NCBI GenBank assembly: GCA_004297945.1
Contig: SCRC01000026.1
Span: forward strand, 1 to 55,289
Reading direction: 5' to 3'
DNA from: Candidimonas sp.
GTDB taxonomy: Bacteria > Pseudomonadota > Gammaproteobacteria > Burkholderiales > Burkholderiaceae_B
DNA: 55,289 bases
The notes under the pieces were generated by a model. The model did not search any database. It worked only from the letters and a program-made list of their open reading frames with translations, and had not been told where the DNA came from. A program made the position numbers and the translations under genes. Below are positions 1 through 7,903 of the stretch, piece by piece. Each line of letters begins with the position of its first letter. The first letter of the stretch is position 1.

Positions 1-267
1 TCGCCCGACGCCCGCCTGGACGAGGCAGACCCGGGCAGTCGGGGCGCGACGCGCCACGACCGCTGGACGGACCGGACCGGTACCCACCCCTCGCCCTGCG
101 GCGTGTTAATAGAGATAATGGCCCAACCCTAAACGATGCCCCCACCCCAAACGGCCCCAAAAAATAGCCCCAGAAACGCATTCAGTTCCGTAAACAGTTC
201 AATCAAAAATGCCCTAGATCGCGACCACTTAAAGAGCAGCTTACGACTAGCAGCCACACTCCAGCGC
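1..267. other. Contig end, no gene seen
   Basis: No convincing reading frame lies here. The first ~103 bases are much more GC-rich than the following sequence and contain a 31-bp segment (72-102) that recurs in inverted orientation at the other contig end (55215-55245). Bases ~110-267 are ordinary AT-richer sequence downstream of the dltA stop. The GC-rich cap may be an assembly artefact. Confidence 0.5.
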
Positions 268-1719
268 CTATAGCTTTAAATACCCTTGCAAAAGCGCTTT
301 GCCGTCGATTTTATGATTGACCGACATTGGGAGCGCCGTAACGGTCAGGATTTCGGACGGCAGCATATACGGCGGCAGGCGCTGTTCCAGCTGAGGCTTC
401 CATTGCTCGGCTGGGTAGGGGGCCCATTCGGTGGTAGCTGTCCGGCCTGAAGAAGGCTCCAGCTCGACAAAGCCCAGCAGGCGCGCCACGGTCTGGTCGG
501 CTCGACGCAGTGCGACGCAGATCGCGGCCTTGACCTCATCCAACGCCTGTAGCGCCCGGGAAATTTCCGCGAGCTCGATTCGATAACCATTTAGTTTGAC
601 CTGATCGTCGCGTCGACCTTGGCACCATAAAAGGCCGGCTTCATCGATTTGACCCAGATCGCCTGTTTTGAACCCGCGTTGGCCGTTGGAGTGTATGAAC
701 AGCTTTTCGCGATTAAGCTCCGGGCGGTTCAGGTAGCCCCGCATGACATGGTCGCCAATGATGCAGATCTCGCCGTCAACAATGACGATCTCGCAATCGG
801 GCTTGGGGTAACCGACAGGCAGAACGGTATGCGTATCCAGTACCGTCTGATCGATTTCAACGAGCGTGGTGGCGACGGTGGCCTCGGTCGGGCCGTAGGT
901 ATTGAGAATCTTGGCTTTGGGAAAGCGCTGAAGCAGGCGTTTGCATAAAGCGTGGGGCAGCACCTCGCCACAAAATAGAAAAGTGTCGAGCGAAGGCAGG
1001 AATTCGCCTGCGAAATCCTTATTCAGCAATTGTTGGTGCGCGAATGATGGGGTTGAGACCCAGCAGGTAACGCGGTGCTGGCCCAGGCGCTGTAAAAAGC
1101 CTGTGGCGTCTTGAATCTGTTCGCGTGAATTCAGAATGCAGGCGCCGCCACTGGCCAGGGTATCGAACACTTCGAACATGGAAAGGTCGAAACTGAATGG
1201 CGCCTGGTTCATGAAAACAGGCGCATGCCCCAGTCCGAACCGGGATTGCATCCAGTCGCCCAGGAGCCGGACGCTTTCGCGGCCAATTTGTACGCCCTTT
1301 GGTTCGCCGGTGCTGCCGGAGGTAAACAATACATAGGCGAGGTCTTTTTCCGGCAGAGCTGCAAAGGTATGGCTGCTACGGGTAAATGTGCGGCCTGCCG
1401 CGTCATAGACCAAGGGCGCCTTGATGATGTCGGTGATCTTTTGGCGGCGCTCTGCGGGGTAGATGGTGTCGACCGGAACAAAGGGCGCACCCAGGATCAG
1501 GCAGCCGGCCATGGCAACAAAAAAATGGGCTTCTTTGTGGCCTGCCAGCACAATTGGCATGTCTCTTTGCAGGCCCATATTCTGGGCCTGACGACACCAA
1601 CGCGCCACTTCGGCCTGTAGTTCGGCCCAGCACAGGCTCCGGTCACTGCCTGCCACAGCCAGTCGATCCTCGTCGATTGTCGTGTTGGCGAACTGCATGG
1701 TTCGCAGATCCAGATGCAT
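268..1719 (-). CDS. dltA: DltA-like D-alanine--carrier protein ligase
   Basis: Predicted cytoplasmic adenylating enzyme that activates D-alanine with ATP and loads it on the DltC carrier (4213-4449). The 483-aa protein shows the acyl-adenylate P-loop TSGSTGEPKG, the NTYGPTEATVA core, a GDLG motif, a hinge near KLNGYRIE, and a C-terminal catalytic lysine in NHKIDGKALL. The FCGE segment before NTYGPTE carries the cysteine that, in characterised DltA, is linked to D-Ala selectivity (from memory of the family). GAGGATA precedes the ATG. It is the last gene of the operon, 11 bp after dltB. A generic amino-acid adenylation enzyme is the alternative, but DltB, DltC and DltD neighbours make DltA much likelier. 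Confidence 0.88.
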   Translation of the reverse strand: MHLDLRTMQFANTTIDEDRLAVAGSDRSLCWAELQAEVARWCRQAQNMGLQRDMPIVLAGHKEAHFFVAMAGCLILGAPFVPVDTIYPAERRQKITDIIKAPLVYDAAGRTFTRSSHTFAALPEKDLAYVLFTSGSTGEPKGVQIGRESVRLLGDWMQSRFGLGHAPVFMNQAPFSFDLSMFEVFDTLASGGACILNSREQIQDATGFLQRLGQHRVTCWVSTPSFAHQQLLNKDFAGEFLPSLDTFLFCGEVLPHALCKRLLQRFPKAKILNTYGPTEATVATTLVEIDQTVLDTHTVLPVGYPKPDCEIVIVDGEICIIGDHVMRGYLNRPELNREKLFIHSNGQRGFKTGDLGQIDEAGLLWCQGRRDDQVKLNGYRIELAEISRALQALDEVKAAICVALRRADQTVARLLGFVELEPSSGRTATTEWAPYPAEQWKPQLEQRLPPYMLPSEILTVTALPMSVNHKIDGKALLQGYLKL

Positions 1720-1730
1720 AAGCTATCCTC

Positions 1731-2858
1731 TTATATGGGACTGCGCCCGCTAAACACATACAGGGCCAGTACGGCGGATGCCAGCGTCAGAAAGCGTCCA
1801 CTCAACTTTGCCGGTCTGGTCGTGAGCCATTGTTGTAGCGCTGGATGCCTGCGGGCGCTAAGCAATAGACGGTTATGCGCCACCGAATAAGAACCGAACA
1901 TCATGCCGCTCACGATGTAGTGCAGTTGTAGCCCATTCCAGGTGCCCATGCAAAACAGGGTGGCGAAGATACCGATATTCTGCGCGGCGAATCGGTGTTG
2001 TGAAAAAAACGAGTCCTTGGATAGCGCCTTGTAGATGGGCATGAACACCACATCGCGCAGCCATTCAGACAAGCTGATATGCCAGCGACGCCAGAAGTCT
2101 TGCGGGTTCTTGCTAAGGATTGGGTTGTTAAAATTGATGGGCAGGTTAACGCCAAACATTTTGCCTATGCCCACCGCCATATTCGAGTAGCCCGCAAAAT
2201 CGAAGTACAGGTAGGCGCTGTATAGCGTGGCGTTAAGCACGATGCCTGTAAGTGAGTAGTCGTGCGCCGAGATTGCATTCAGGCCGTAGAGCCATATCAG
2301 GTAGGCCACGGCAAATTTTTGGACGATGCCCAAAAGCAGCGTTTCGAAACCTACACGCCACAGTCCCATATTGATCTGACTGAATCCTTTTTGCAGATCG
2401 ACCTGGAAGGTGCGCCAGCGGTACATGGGGCCGGCCAGCAATGTCAGGGGGAAGAACAGGTAGGTCAGATAGTCCAGCGGGCGAATGGTTTCGTTCTTGT
2501 GAGCGAACAGCAGCACGTCCACCGCACGGAAGGTCACAAAAGACAGCCCGAGCATGCCCAACAGAGTCATGGCATGCGTTTTGACCAACAGCAATGGCAG
2601 CATGGTCAGGACAACTGCGACCCGCGTGGCAATCAAGCCGCGGCGGCAAAGCCAAAGCGCCAGCGTGCACACGGCAAGCACAATAATGGCTTGCAACGGC
2701 CGATCCCAGAACACCAGAACCGAGGTCAGTATACCCAGGAATGCCAGCACGTAACGCAGGCGGAGTCTGGCCCGCAAGGCAAGCGGGCTTAGCAGCGATA
2801 CGGCAATGCTTGCGAGCAGCGCGCTGACGAAAAATTCCAGGCTTGCAAATAATTCCAT
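1731..2858 (-). CDS. dltB: DltB-like MBOAT acyltransferase
   Basis: Multi-pass inner-membrane O-acyltransferase thought to take D-alanine from carrier protein in the cytoplasm and pass it outward. The frame is open to 2966, but the start at MELFASLEFF (2858) fits the family and lies 5 bp after the stop of the small upstream ORF. MBOAT hallmarks are DFWRRWHISLSEWLRD and the conserved histidine in WNGLQLHYIVSG (catalytic in DltB-type MBOATs). About ten hydrophobic segments are visible; at 375 aa it is of usual length. In Bordetella the equivalent dra locus modifies the envelope and raises antimicrobial-peptide resistance (family knowledge). The acceptor polymer here is unknown. Confidence 0.87.
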   Translation of the reverse strand: MELFASLEFFVSALLASIAVSLLSPLALRARLRLRYVLAFLGILTSVLVFWDRPLQAIIVLAVCTLALWLCRRGLIATRVAVVLTMLPLLLVKTHAMTLLGMLGLSFVTFRAVDVLLFAHKNETIRPLDYLTYLFFPLTLLAGPMYRWRTFQVDLQKGFSQINMGLWRVGFETLLLGIVQKFAVAYLIWLYGLNAISAHDYSLTGIVLNATLYSAYLYFDFAGYSNMAVGIGKMFGVNLPINFNNPILSKNPQDFWRRWHISLSEWLRDVVFMPIYKALSKDSFFSQHRFAAQNIGIFATLFCMGTWNGLQLHYIVSGMMFGSYSVAHNRLLLSARRHPALQQWLTTRPAKLSGRFLTLASAVLALYVFSGRSPI

Positions 2859-2863
2859 AAGGG

Positions 2864-2989
2864 TCAGAACTGTTGATACTCGTATTCGACTTTCATGGGA
2901 CCGCCCAAATCGGACGGCGCGTGCGCTTGCAGCGTCAGCACAAGAATCAGGCCCAGATACAGGCAAACCAGGATCAGAAAGCGTTTCAT
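2864..2989 (-). CDS. 41-aa DltX-like membrane microprotein
   Basis: Small ORF between dltD and dltB. Its ATG overlaps the dltD stop (ATGA, 2986-2989) and its stop is 5 bp before the dltB ATG, so it is translationally embedded in the operon. It starts MKRFLILVCLYLGLILVLTL, one transmembrane segment, followed by a short polar stretch and a C-terminus ending YEYQQF. Gram-positive DltX is a ~50-aa single-pass protein whose terminal aromatic-x-Tyr-x-x-Phe motif supplies a tyrosine used as acyl relay by DltB (from memory of recent work). The terminal YEYQQF fits [FY]xYxxF at the extreme C-terminus. Function is inferred from motif, size, topology and position. Confidence 0.75.
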   Translation of the reverse strand: MKRFLILVCLYLGLILVLTLQAHAPSDLGGPMKVEYEYQQF

Positions 2990-4170
2990 TGCGAGAAGTG
3001 CCGGTCTATGCCTTCATCCACCAGCGCCCACCCGAGCTCGGCCAGATGCATGTCGTCATGGAAGATGCCAGGCACGGCTTTGAGCCGGTACAAGTTAAGG
3101 CAGGACATTCCGTAGCGTCGGCACATCGCCATAATGCTCCTGGCCGTCGGGATGAAGCGCTCGGAATCCAGGACCAATTTTGTATTCAAAGGCTGCAACA
3201 CGAAGTAGGCGCGCACTTTTTTCTGGGCCAGAAATTCCATCAATTGCGATAAATCGGCAAACTCGTGAGCCTCTAAAGGATTGCCCCGGGCAAATTCCTG
3301 GTGCGTCGGATCTTCGACCAGTGACAGGTGTGATCTGTAATATTGATTGCGCACGGCGTACGGGTTGGCGTTGCTCAATAACATCCCCGTGGCCCGGGCC
3401 TGGGCCAGCAGCTTTTGCCAGTCCGCCTGCGGCAGTCTGGCGGCTACGGGGAAGGTGGCATTGCGCGTGGCTGCGATTGCGCCAGGGGTTGGGTTGTAAG
3501 CGGCGCCGCTGGCAATGGGTTTGCCGCTGATCCACATTTGAATTTTGTCGCGAAAATCAGTCAGCTGAGCCTGTGCCAGCAACCCCAATATGCCCCAGGT
3601 CTCGTGGTGCCGTACCCAGTAAATCAGGTTTTTGCGCACGACAGGCCGCTTCCACAGCTCTGTCAGCACGGGGCCAGAGATATGTTCGGCGAAGGCGCTG
3701 GAAGGTAGTTCGCCCTCAGCCGCAAACCAGGCGGGGGAAAGCATGATGACCAGCTTGGTGTTGGGTGTGAACGAGCTCGAAAGTGATTGCAGAACCCTGA
3801 AAATGCCATAGGACTGAAATTTGGCGTGTCCGTAAGCAAGGGTCGGAACGCCTAGCTCGGTCGGGAAAAAGAGGTAGGGCTCAAAGCGCAAGTCGTGGCT
3901 CGACAACTCGGACGATCCCATGATGACCAAAGTGCCATTTTCCAGCGCCGTGCGCATGCGCTGGAAGTTAACCATTTGTTCATTCCAATTGTCTCCCATA
4001 TTCGGCAGATAGACTCCCGCTCGGGGGTTCAGGCCGTCTGTAGCGGTAGGCTTTAACGTGCGGTCCAGATAGGGGCTAAGGCCCAGATCGAGGGCGATGG
4101 CTATGGCCAGTGCTGTCAGTAGAGCAAGCAGATGCAGGAGCAGATTGCTATGACGTATTCGCCGCCACAT
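2986..4170 (-). CDS. dltD: DltD-like SGNH-type acyl-transfer protein
   Basis: 394-aa protein with one N-terminal membrane anchor (LLLHLLALLTALAIAIAL) and a periplasmic alpha/beta domain. The nucleophile motif GSSELS lies near residue 80 and the C-terminal HDDMHLAELGW supplies the Asp/His pair typical of DltD. DltD acts late in D-alanylation, helping pass D-Ala to the final acceptor on the outer face of the membrane. It lies between dltC (42-bp gap) and the DltX-like microprotein (4-bp overlap). Sequence similarity to Gram-positive DltD seems modest outside the motifs, as expected for the proteobacterial branch. Confidence 0.8.
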   Translation of the reverse strand: MWRRIRHSNLLLHLLALLTALAIAIALDLGLSPYLDRTLKPTATDGLNPRAGVYLPNMGDNWNEQMVNFQRMRTALENGTLVIMGSSELSSHDLRFEPYLFFPTELGVPTLAYGHAKFQSYGIFRVLQSLSSSFTPNTKLVIMLSPAWFAAEGELPSSAFAEHISGPVLTELWKRPVVRKNLIYWVRHHETWGILGLLAQAQLTDFRDKIQMWISGKPIASGAAYNPTPGAIAATRNATFPVAARLPQADWQKLLAQARATGMLLSNANPYAVRNQYYRSHLSLVEDPTHQEFARGNPLEAHEFADLSQLMEFLAQKKVRAYFVLQPLNTKLVLDSERFIPTARSIMAMCRRYGMSCLNLYRLKAVPGIFHDDMHLAELGWALVDEGIDRHFSQ

Positions 4171-4212
4171 TGTGTCAATGCTGTTTTTAAGTGAGAAACC
4201 GGGTGGAAAGTC

Positions 4213-4449
4213 TTAGGCGCGAGCGGCGACGTATTGCGTCATGCTTTTGACGGTTTCCATGATTTCGGCAATTTCAGGCGCGGGGATCGCACAGGAAAAC
4301 TTGTCTTCAATGGCTAGGGCAATGTCCACAGCCGCCATGGAGTCAACCAGGCCCGACTTGACCAGCGATGCGTCAGCCGTAACGGATTTGAAAATAACCG
4401 ACTCGACGATAGCCAGGATTTCGGGTTCTATATTTTCGGCGACTAACAT
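4213..4449 (-). CDS. dltC: DltC-like acyl carrier protein
   Basis: 78-aa acidic helical carrier protein from MLVAENIEPEILAIVE. The frame extends to 4509, but the upstream residues are not carrier-like, so the ATG at 4449 is chosen. The phosphopantetheine attachment site is the serine in GLVDSMAAVD (DSM in place of the common DSL). It would carry D-Ala thioester from DltA to DltB. First gene of the operon; GAAGGATG lies upstream as a spaced ribosome-binding site. A phosphopantetheinyl transferase is required and is not encoded in this window. Confidence 0.82.
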   Translation of the reverse strand: MLVAENIEPEILAIVESVIFKSVTADASLVKSGLVDSMAAVDIALAIEDKFSCAIPAPEIAEIMETVKSMTQYVAARA

Positions 4450-4602
4450 TGGAGGCACATCCTTCGGCCACGCCGAAAATAACGATAAAGAATAACTGAA
4501 TATTATCATCGAATAATTCTGAATTTCGGCTTAATGAGATCTTCCCGAGAGTTGAAAATTTTGATGTGCCATGTCGTTTTTTGGACAGCTTTTTGTGGGC
4601 GC

Positions 4603-4632
4603 GATGGCAACCACGAGGGTTGTCGCCACAGA
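4603..4632 (-). repeat. Degenerate copy of dispersed hairpin repeat
   Basis: GGCAACC-acgag-GGTTGTC keeps the architecture of the hairpin repeat found throughout the window (core GGCACCC/GGGTGCC followed by GCCRCTACA). It lies in the 196-bp gap between the dlt operon and the acyl-CoA dehydrogenase stop. It looks like an older, diverged copy. Confidence 0.4.
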
Positions 4633-4645
4633 TACGTGTCCCTTG

Positions 4646-5800
4646 TCAAATATCTCCATCCTTGATCAGGTGCTTGGCAATGATGATCTGCTGTATTTGT
4701 GAGGTGCCTTCGTACAGGCGAAACAGGCGCACATCGCGGTAGAAACGTTCGATGCCGTATTCGGCAATGTAGCCGGCGCCACCAAAGATTTGCACGGCCC
4801 GGTCGGCGACACGACAGCACATTTCGGTGGAGAAGTATTTGGCGCAGGAGGCCAGGGCTGAAACATTTTCGCCGTTGTCGCGGCGGCGCGCGGCGTCTTG
4901 CACCATGCATTGGGCCGCGTAGATTTCGGTTTTGCTGTCGGCCAGCATGCCCTGAATCAATTGGAATTCGGCAATCGCGTGACCGAACTGCCTGCGCTGG
5001 ATTGCGTATCGCAAGGCGTCTCGCAGCATGCGTTTGGCCGCGCCGATGGCAACGGCCGAGATGTGCAGGCGTCCCTTGTCGAGCACTTTCATGGCTGTCT
5101 TGAACCCGACGCCTTCCTTGCCGCCGATAAGATTGGCTGCTGGGACTCGGCAGTTTTCAAAAATCACGTCGCAAGTATGGGCGCCTTTTTGACCCATTTT
5201 CTTGTCGATTTTGCCTAGCGACAGGCCTGGTGTGCCAGCCTCTACGATAAAGGCGGAAATGGCAGAGGCCCCTTTTGCGGTTCGGGATGTACGGGCCATA
5301 ACTGTAAAAATGCCGGCGTGGGGCGCATTGGTGATAAAACGTTTTGTTCCATTGATGACGTACATATCGCCGTTCTTGTCGGCGGTGGTTTTAAGCGATG
5401 CGGCGTCCGACCCGGCCTCGGGCTCGGTCAGGGCGAAAGACCCGATCAGGTCGCCCGAGGCCAGCCTGGGCAAATAGCGCTGCTTTTGTTCTGCTGTGCC
5501 GTCGATCACCAGGCCTTGCGAGCCTATGCCGTTATTGGTGCCGATCAGTGAACGAAACGCCGGTGAAGTCTGTCCCAGTTCCATGGCAATCCGGACTTCT
5601 TCTTCCATGGTAATGCCCAGGCCCCCATATTCTTCGGGCAGCGACAATCCGAATAATCCCAGTTCTTTCATTTGCCGTGCGATAGATGGCGGTATCTGAT
5701 CGGTTTCCGCGACGCTATCCTCAATGGGAACGAGCACTTCGCGCACGAAGCGGCGAACGCTGTCTTCCAGCAAAGTTTGAGTTTCGGGATCGCGTATCAT
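4646..5800 (-). CDS. Acyl-CoA dehydrogenase
   Basis: 384-aa FAD-dependent enzyme introducing a 2,3-double bond into an acyl-CoA and passing electrons to ETF. Start chosen at MIRDPETQTLLEDSVRRF (5800), because the extra 18 residues of the longer frame are not family-like. Visible motifs are FALTEPEAGSD (FAD/substrate loop), GTKRFITNAPHAG, RRQFGHAIAEFQ, QIFGGAGYIAEYG and the catalytic-base region RLYEGTSQIQ, with Glu at the usual position of short- and branched-chain enzymes. Substrate cannot be assigned. Two hairpin repeats lie directly upstream, separating it from the exporter gene. Confidence 0.9.
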   Translation of the reverse strand: MIRDPETQTLLEDSVRRFVREVLVPIEDSVAETDQIPPSIARQMKELGLFGLSLPEEYGGLGITMEEEVRIAMELGQTSPAFRSLIGTNNGIGSQGLVIDGTAEQKQRYLPRLASGDLIGSFALTEPEAGSDAASLKTTADKNGDMYVINGTKRFITNAPHAGIFTVMARTSRTAKGASAISAFIVEAGTPGLSLGKIDKKMGQKGAHTCDVIFENCRVPAANLIGGKEGVGFKTAMKVLDKGRLHISAVAIGAAKRMLRDALRYAIQRRQFGHAIAEFQLIQGMLADSKTEIYAAQCMVQDAARRRDNGENVSALASCAKYFSTEMCCRVADRAVQIFGGAGYIAEYGIERFYRDVRLFRLYEGTSQIQQIIIAKHLIKDGDI

Positions 5801-5843
5801 GGGCAGGTTCCGATGTGATGTGGATGAGAGACGGATACGTCTG

Positions 5844-5870
5844 TGTAGCGGCACCCCTTGTGGGTGCCAT
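5844..5870 (+). repeat. Dispersed hairpin (REP-like) repeat
   Basis: Consensus copy: TGTAGCG followed by the stem GGCACCC, loop CTTGT, stem GGGTGCC, then CATTTT. Present in both orientations across the window, always between genes. Confidence 0.75.
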
Positions 5871-5897
5871 TTTGATAAAAATAGCGGCAGGTATGTC

Positions 5898-5923
5898 CCG
5901 TAGAGGCACCCTTTGTGGGTACC
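5898..5923 (+). repeat. Dispersed hairpin (REP-like) repeat, diverged
   Basis: Second copy 28 bp after the first, with one stem mismatch (GGCACCC/GGGTACC). The two form a close direct pair in the 132-bp gap between acyl-CoA dehydrogenase and the MFS exporter gene. Confidence 0.6.
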
Positions 5924-5932
5924 ACCACCGAT

Positions 5933-7477
5933 TCAGTCCACCGCCGCGACCGGCTCACCCACCCTCGGCGGCGTGTCGCCCAGATACTCGTCTTTAATGA
6001 GCATGCCCAGCAAAAAGGAGACAAGCGCGATGGCGGCGCTGATGCTGAATATTTGCCGGAAGGCGTTTTCTACCGTGCTGGCCAGCTGCATTTTGACTAT
6101 TGCATTCATATGGATCATGGCGTCGCCTATCATGGCTTTGATAATGTCACCGCCCGAAAACGACGCAGCCGACGCAGGCGCATCGGCCTGCAGGGCGGCC
6201 AGCAGCAAAGCCATCAGCACGGCGATGCCTATGGCCGCGCCCAGCGAGCGGCAGAAAGCCGCCACCGCCGTGGCGATGCCCACATAGCGATACTCCACGG
6301 TGTTTTGTACGGCCACCGTGGATGTCGGTAGCTGGATTCCTATTCCCAGCCCGATCACCCCCATGCAGAGGATGCCGAGCACGATACTTCGTGGGTCGAC
6401 AAACGCCAGGGCCAGTACACCAATAGGAACGATAAGCGCGCCGACAAGCTGGATCTTTTTGTAGCGTCCGGAGCGTGTCATCAGTTTGCCTCCGATGAAG
6501 GCGCCCACAGGAACCCCCAGACTCATAGGCACCAGTTGCAGTGCCGAGCCGTCGGCGCCCATCGTGGTCAGCATTTGCAACCGTAAGGGTATAAGAACCG
6601 ACAGTGAAACGATTTGCACAAACGCAATAAACAAAATTGTGCAGGAGATCGCTACGGTCCGGTTGTTGAACATGCCCAGCGGAACAATCGGTTCTTCGGC
6701 CCGCTGCTCTTGCCAGTAGAAGGCCGCCATGGCGACCAGCGTGGCACCAAACAGGCGCAGGTTGTCGGCGTCGAGCCATGCGGCGCCCTGACCAACCCGT
6801 GTGATCCCGATCAGCAAGGTCGCCAGGCTGATCATCATTAGTATCGCGCCCGGATAGTCGATGGGCCGCTTTACCTTGGGCACGGGCAGGCGCGTAAGCG
6901 CCCGGCGTGAAATGAACAGCGCCACCAGCCCTAGCGGAAGATTGATCCAGAACACCCAGCGCCACGATAAATAGGTGGTGAGAAGCCCGCCGGCCAAGGG
7001 CCCCGATACGCTGGCCACCGCGAATGCGCCGCTGATATAGCCCTGGTAGCGCCCTCGGTCGCGGGGCGAGACCACATCCGCAACAATGGCTTGCGCCACC
7101 GAAATCAGGCCGCCTCCGCCCAGGCCCTGCAGAATGCGAGCGCCTACTAGGAATGGCATGGATGGCGCCAGGGCTGACGCGATGGACGTCACGAGGAAAA
7201 TGGTGATGGCTGTCGACAGCATGATGCGCCGCCCGTACAGATCGCCCAGCTTGCCGTAGATGGGGGTGGCCACGGCGACGGCAATCAGGTAGCCCGACAC
7301 GACCCAGGCCAGCAGATCTACGTCTTGCAGATCGGAGGCCATCATCGGCAGCGACACCGAAACAATGGTCTGATCCAGAGCACCCAACACAATTGCCAGC
7401 ATCAGCCCAACAATGACGGAACGAACCTCGGTGTGCGACAGAGTGGAATATAAAGGGGCGGGATAGGTGTCAGACAT
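5933..7477 (-). CDS. DHA2-family MFS multidrug exporter
   Basis: 514-aa proton-driven inner-membrane exporter with ~14 hydrophobic segments. Family signatures: LDQTIVSVSLP in TM1, GKLGDLYGRR (motif A, TM2-3 loop), ARILQGLGGGG (motif B), and SVSGPLAGGLLTTYLSWRWV (antiporter motif C and the following loop). This is the EmrB/QacA type with 14 rather than 12 segments. No adjacent EmrA-type adaptor is present, so it may act alone. Substrate unknown. The next gene upstream (DUF3820) ends 10 bp before its start, so the two are probably co-transcribed. Confidence 0.88.
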   Translation of the reverse strand: MSDTYPAPLYSTLSHTEVRSVIVGLMLAIVLGALDQTIVSVSLPMMASDLQDVDLLAWVVSGYLIAVAVATPIYGKLGDLYGRRIMLSTAITIFLVTSIASALAPSMPFLVGARILQGLGGGGLISVAQAIVADVVSPRDRGRYQGYISGAFAVASVSGPLAGGLLTTYLSWRWVFWINLPLGLVALFISRRALTRLPVPKVKRPIDYPGAILMMISLATLLIGITRVGQGAAWLDADNLRLFGATLVAMAAFYWQEQRAEEPIVPLGMFNNRTVAISCTILFIAFVQIVSLSVLIPLRLQMLTTMGADGSALQLVPMSLGVPVGAFIGGKLMTRSGRYKKIQLVGALIVPIGVLALAFVDPRSIVLGILCMGVIGLGIGIQLPTSTVAVQNTVEYRYVGIATAVAAFCRSLGAAIGIAVLMALLLAALQADAPASAASFSGGDIIKAMIGDAMIHMNAIVKMQLASTVENAFRQIFSISAAIALVSFLLGMLIKDEYLGDTPPRVGEPVAAVD

Positions 7478-7487
7478 GCGGGCTATT

Positions 7488-7727
7488 TTAATCAGATCGG
7501 GACATGTCGGGACGCGTTACCTGACGCAGTGGCGTGAGCAGCGCCGATAAGCCATTGTGATCGATCTCTTGCATTAGCATCAGAAGCCGGCCAATTTCCC
7601 CTTTAGGGAAGCCGTCACGCGCAAACCAGTTCAGGTAGTGTCCAGGCAAATCGGCGATCAGCCGCCCTTTGTACTTGCCATAGGGCATGACGCGCGTTGT
7701 TAAAAGCAGTAGGTCTTCGGGGTTCAT
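7488..7727 (-). CDS. DUF3820 family small protein
   Basis: 79-aa soluble protein matching the DUF3820 pattern: PYGKYKGRLIADLPGHYLNW followed by FARDGFPKGEIGRLL. The family is widespread in proteobacteria and often described as a putative quorum-sensing-regulated factor; no biochemical role is established to my knowledge. It stops 10 bp before the MFS exporter gene and is read in the same direction. Confidence 0.75.
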   Translation of the reverse strand: MNPEDLLLLTTRVMPYGKYKGRLIADLPGHYLNWFARDGFPKGEIGRLLMLMQEIDHNGLSALLTPLRQVTRPDMSRSD

Positions 7728-7903
7728 GATGCCGCTTTTCCATTAGGGCTTTTCGGCAGCCCCGTTGCTCGTGCGCGCCAAGTGTCGGTAAAGTGTACTA
7801 CGGGTGCTGAAGGCCTCTGCGAGGTTGAAAAATGTAGAGTCAGAGTATTCTTTATTTTATATTTATGTCCAGACATCCTGACTTTAAGAAGGTTGATAAC
7901 ATC

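Noticed and set aside
2262-2792. 176-codon plus-strand frame opposite dltB
   Set aside because: Antisense shadow. Its composition (Gln/His-rich) mirrors the membrane-protein codons of dltB, which has clear MBOAT motifs.
4506-4910. Minus-strand frame overlapping the end of the acyl-CoA dehydrogenase
   Set aside because: Out-of-frame reading of a well-supported gene; Arg/Pro/Cys-rich product with no similarity.
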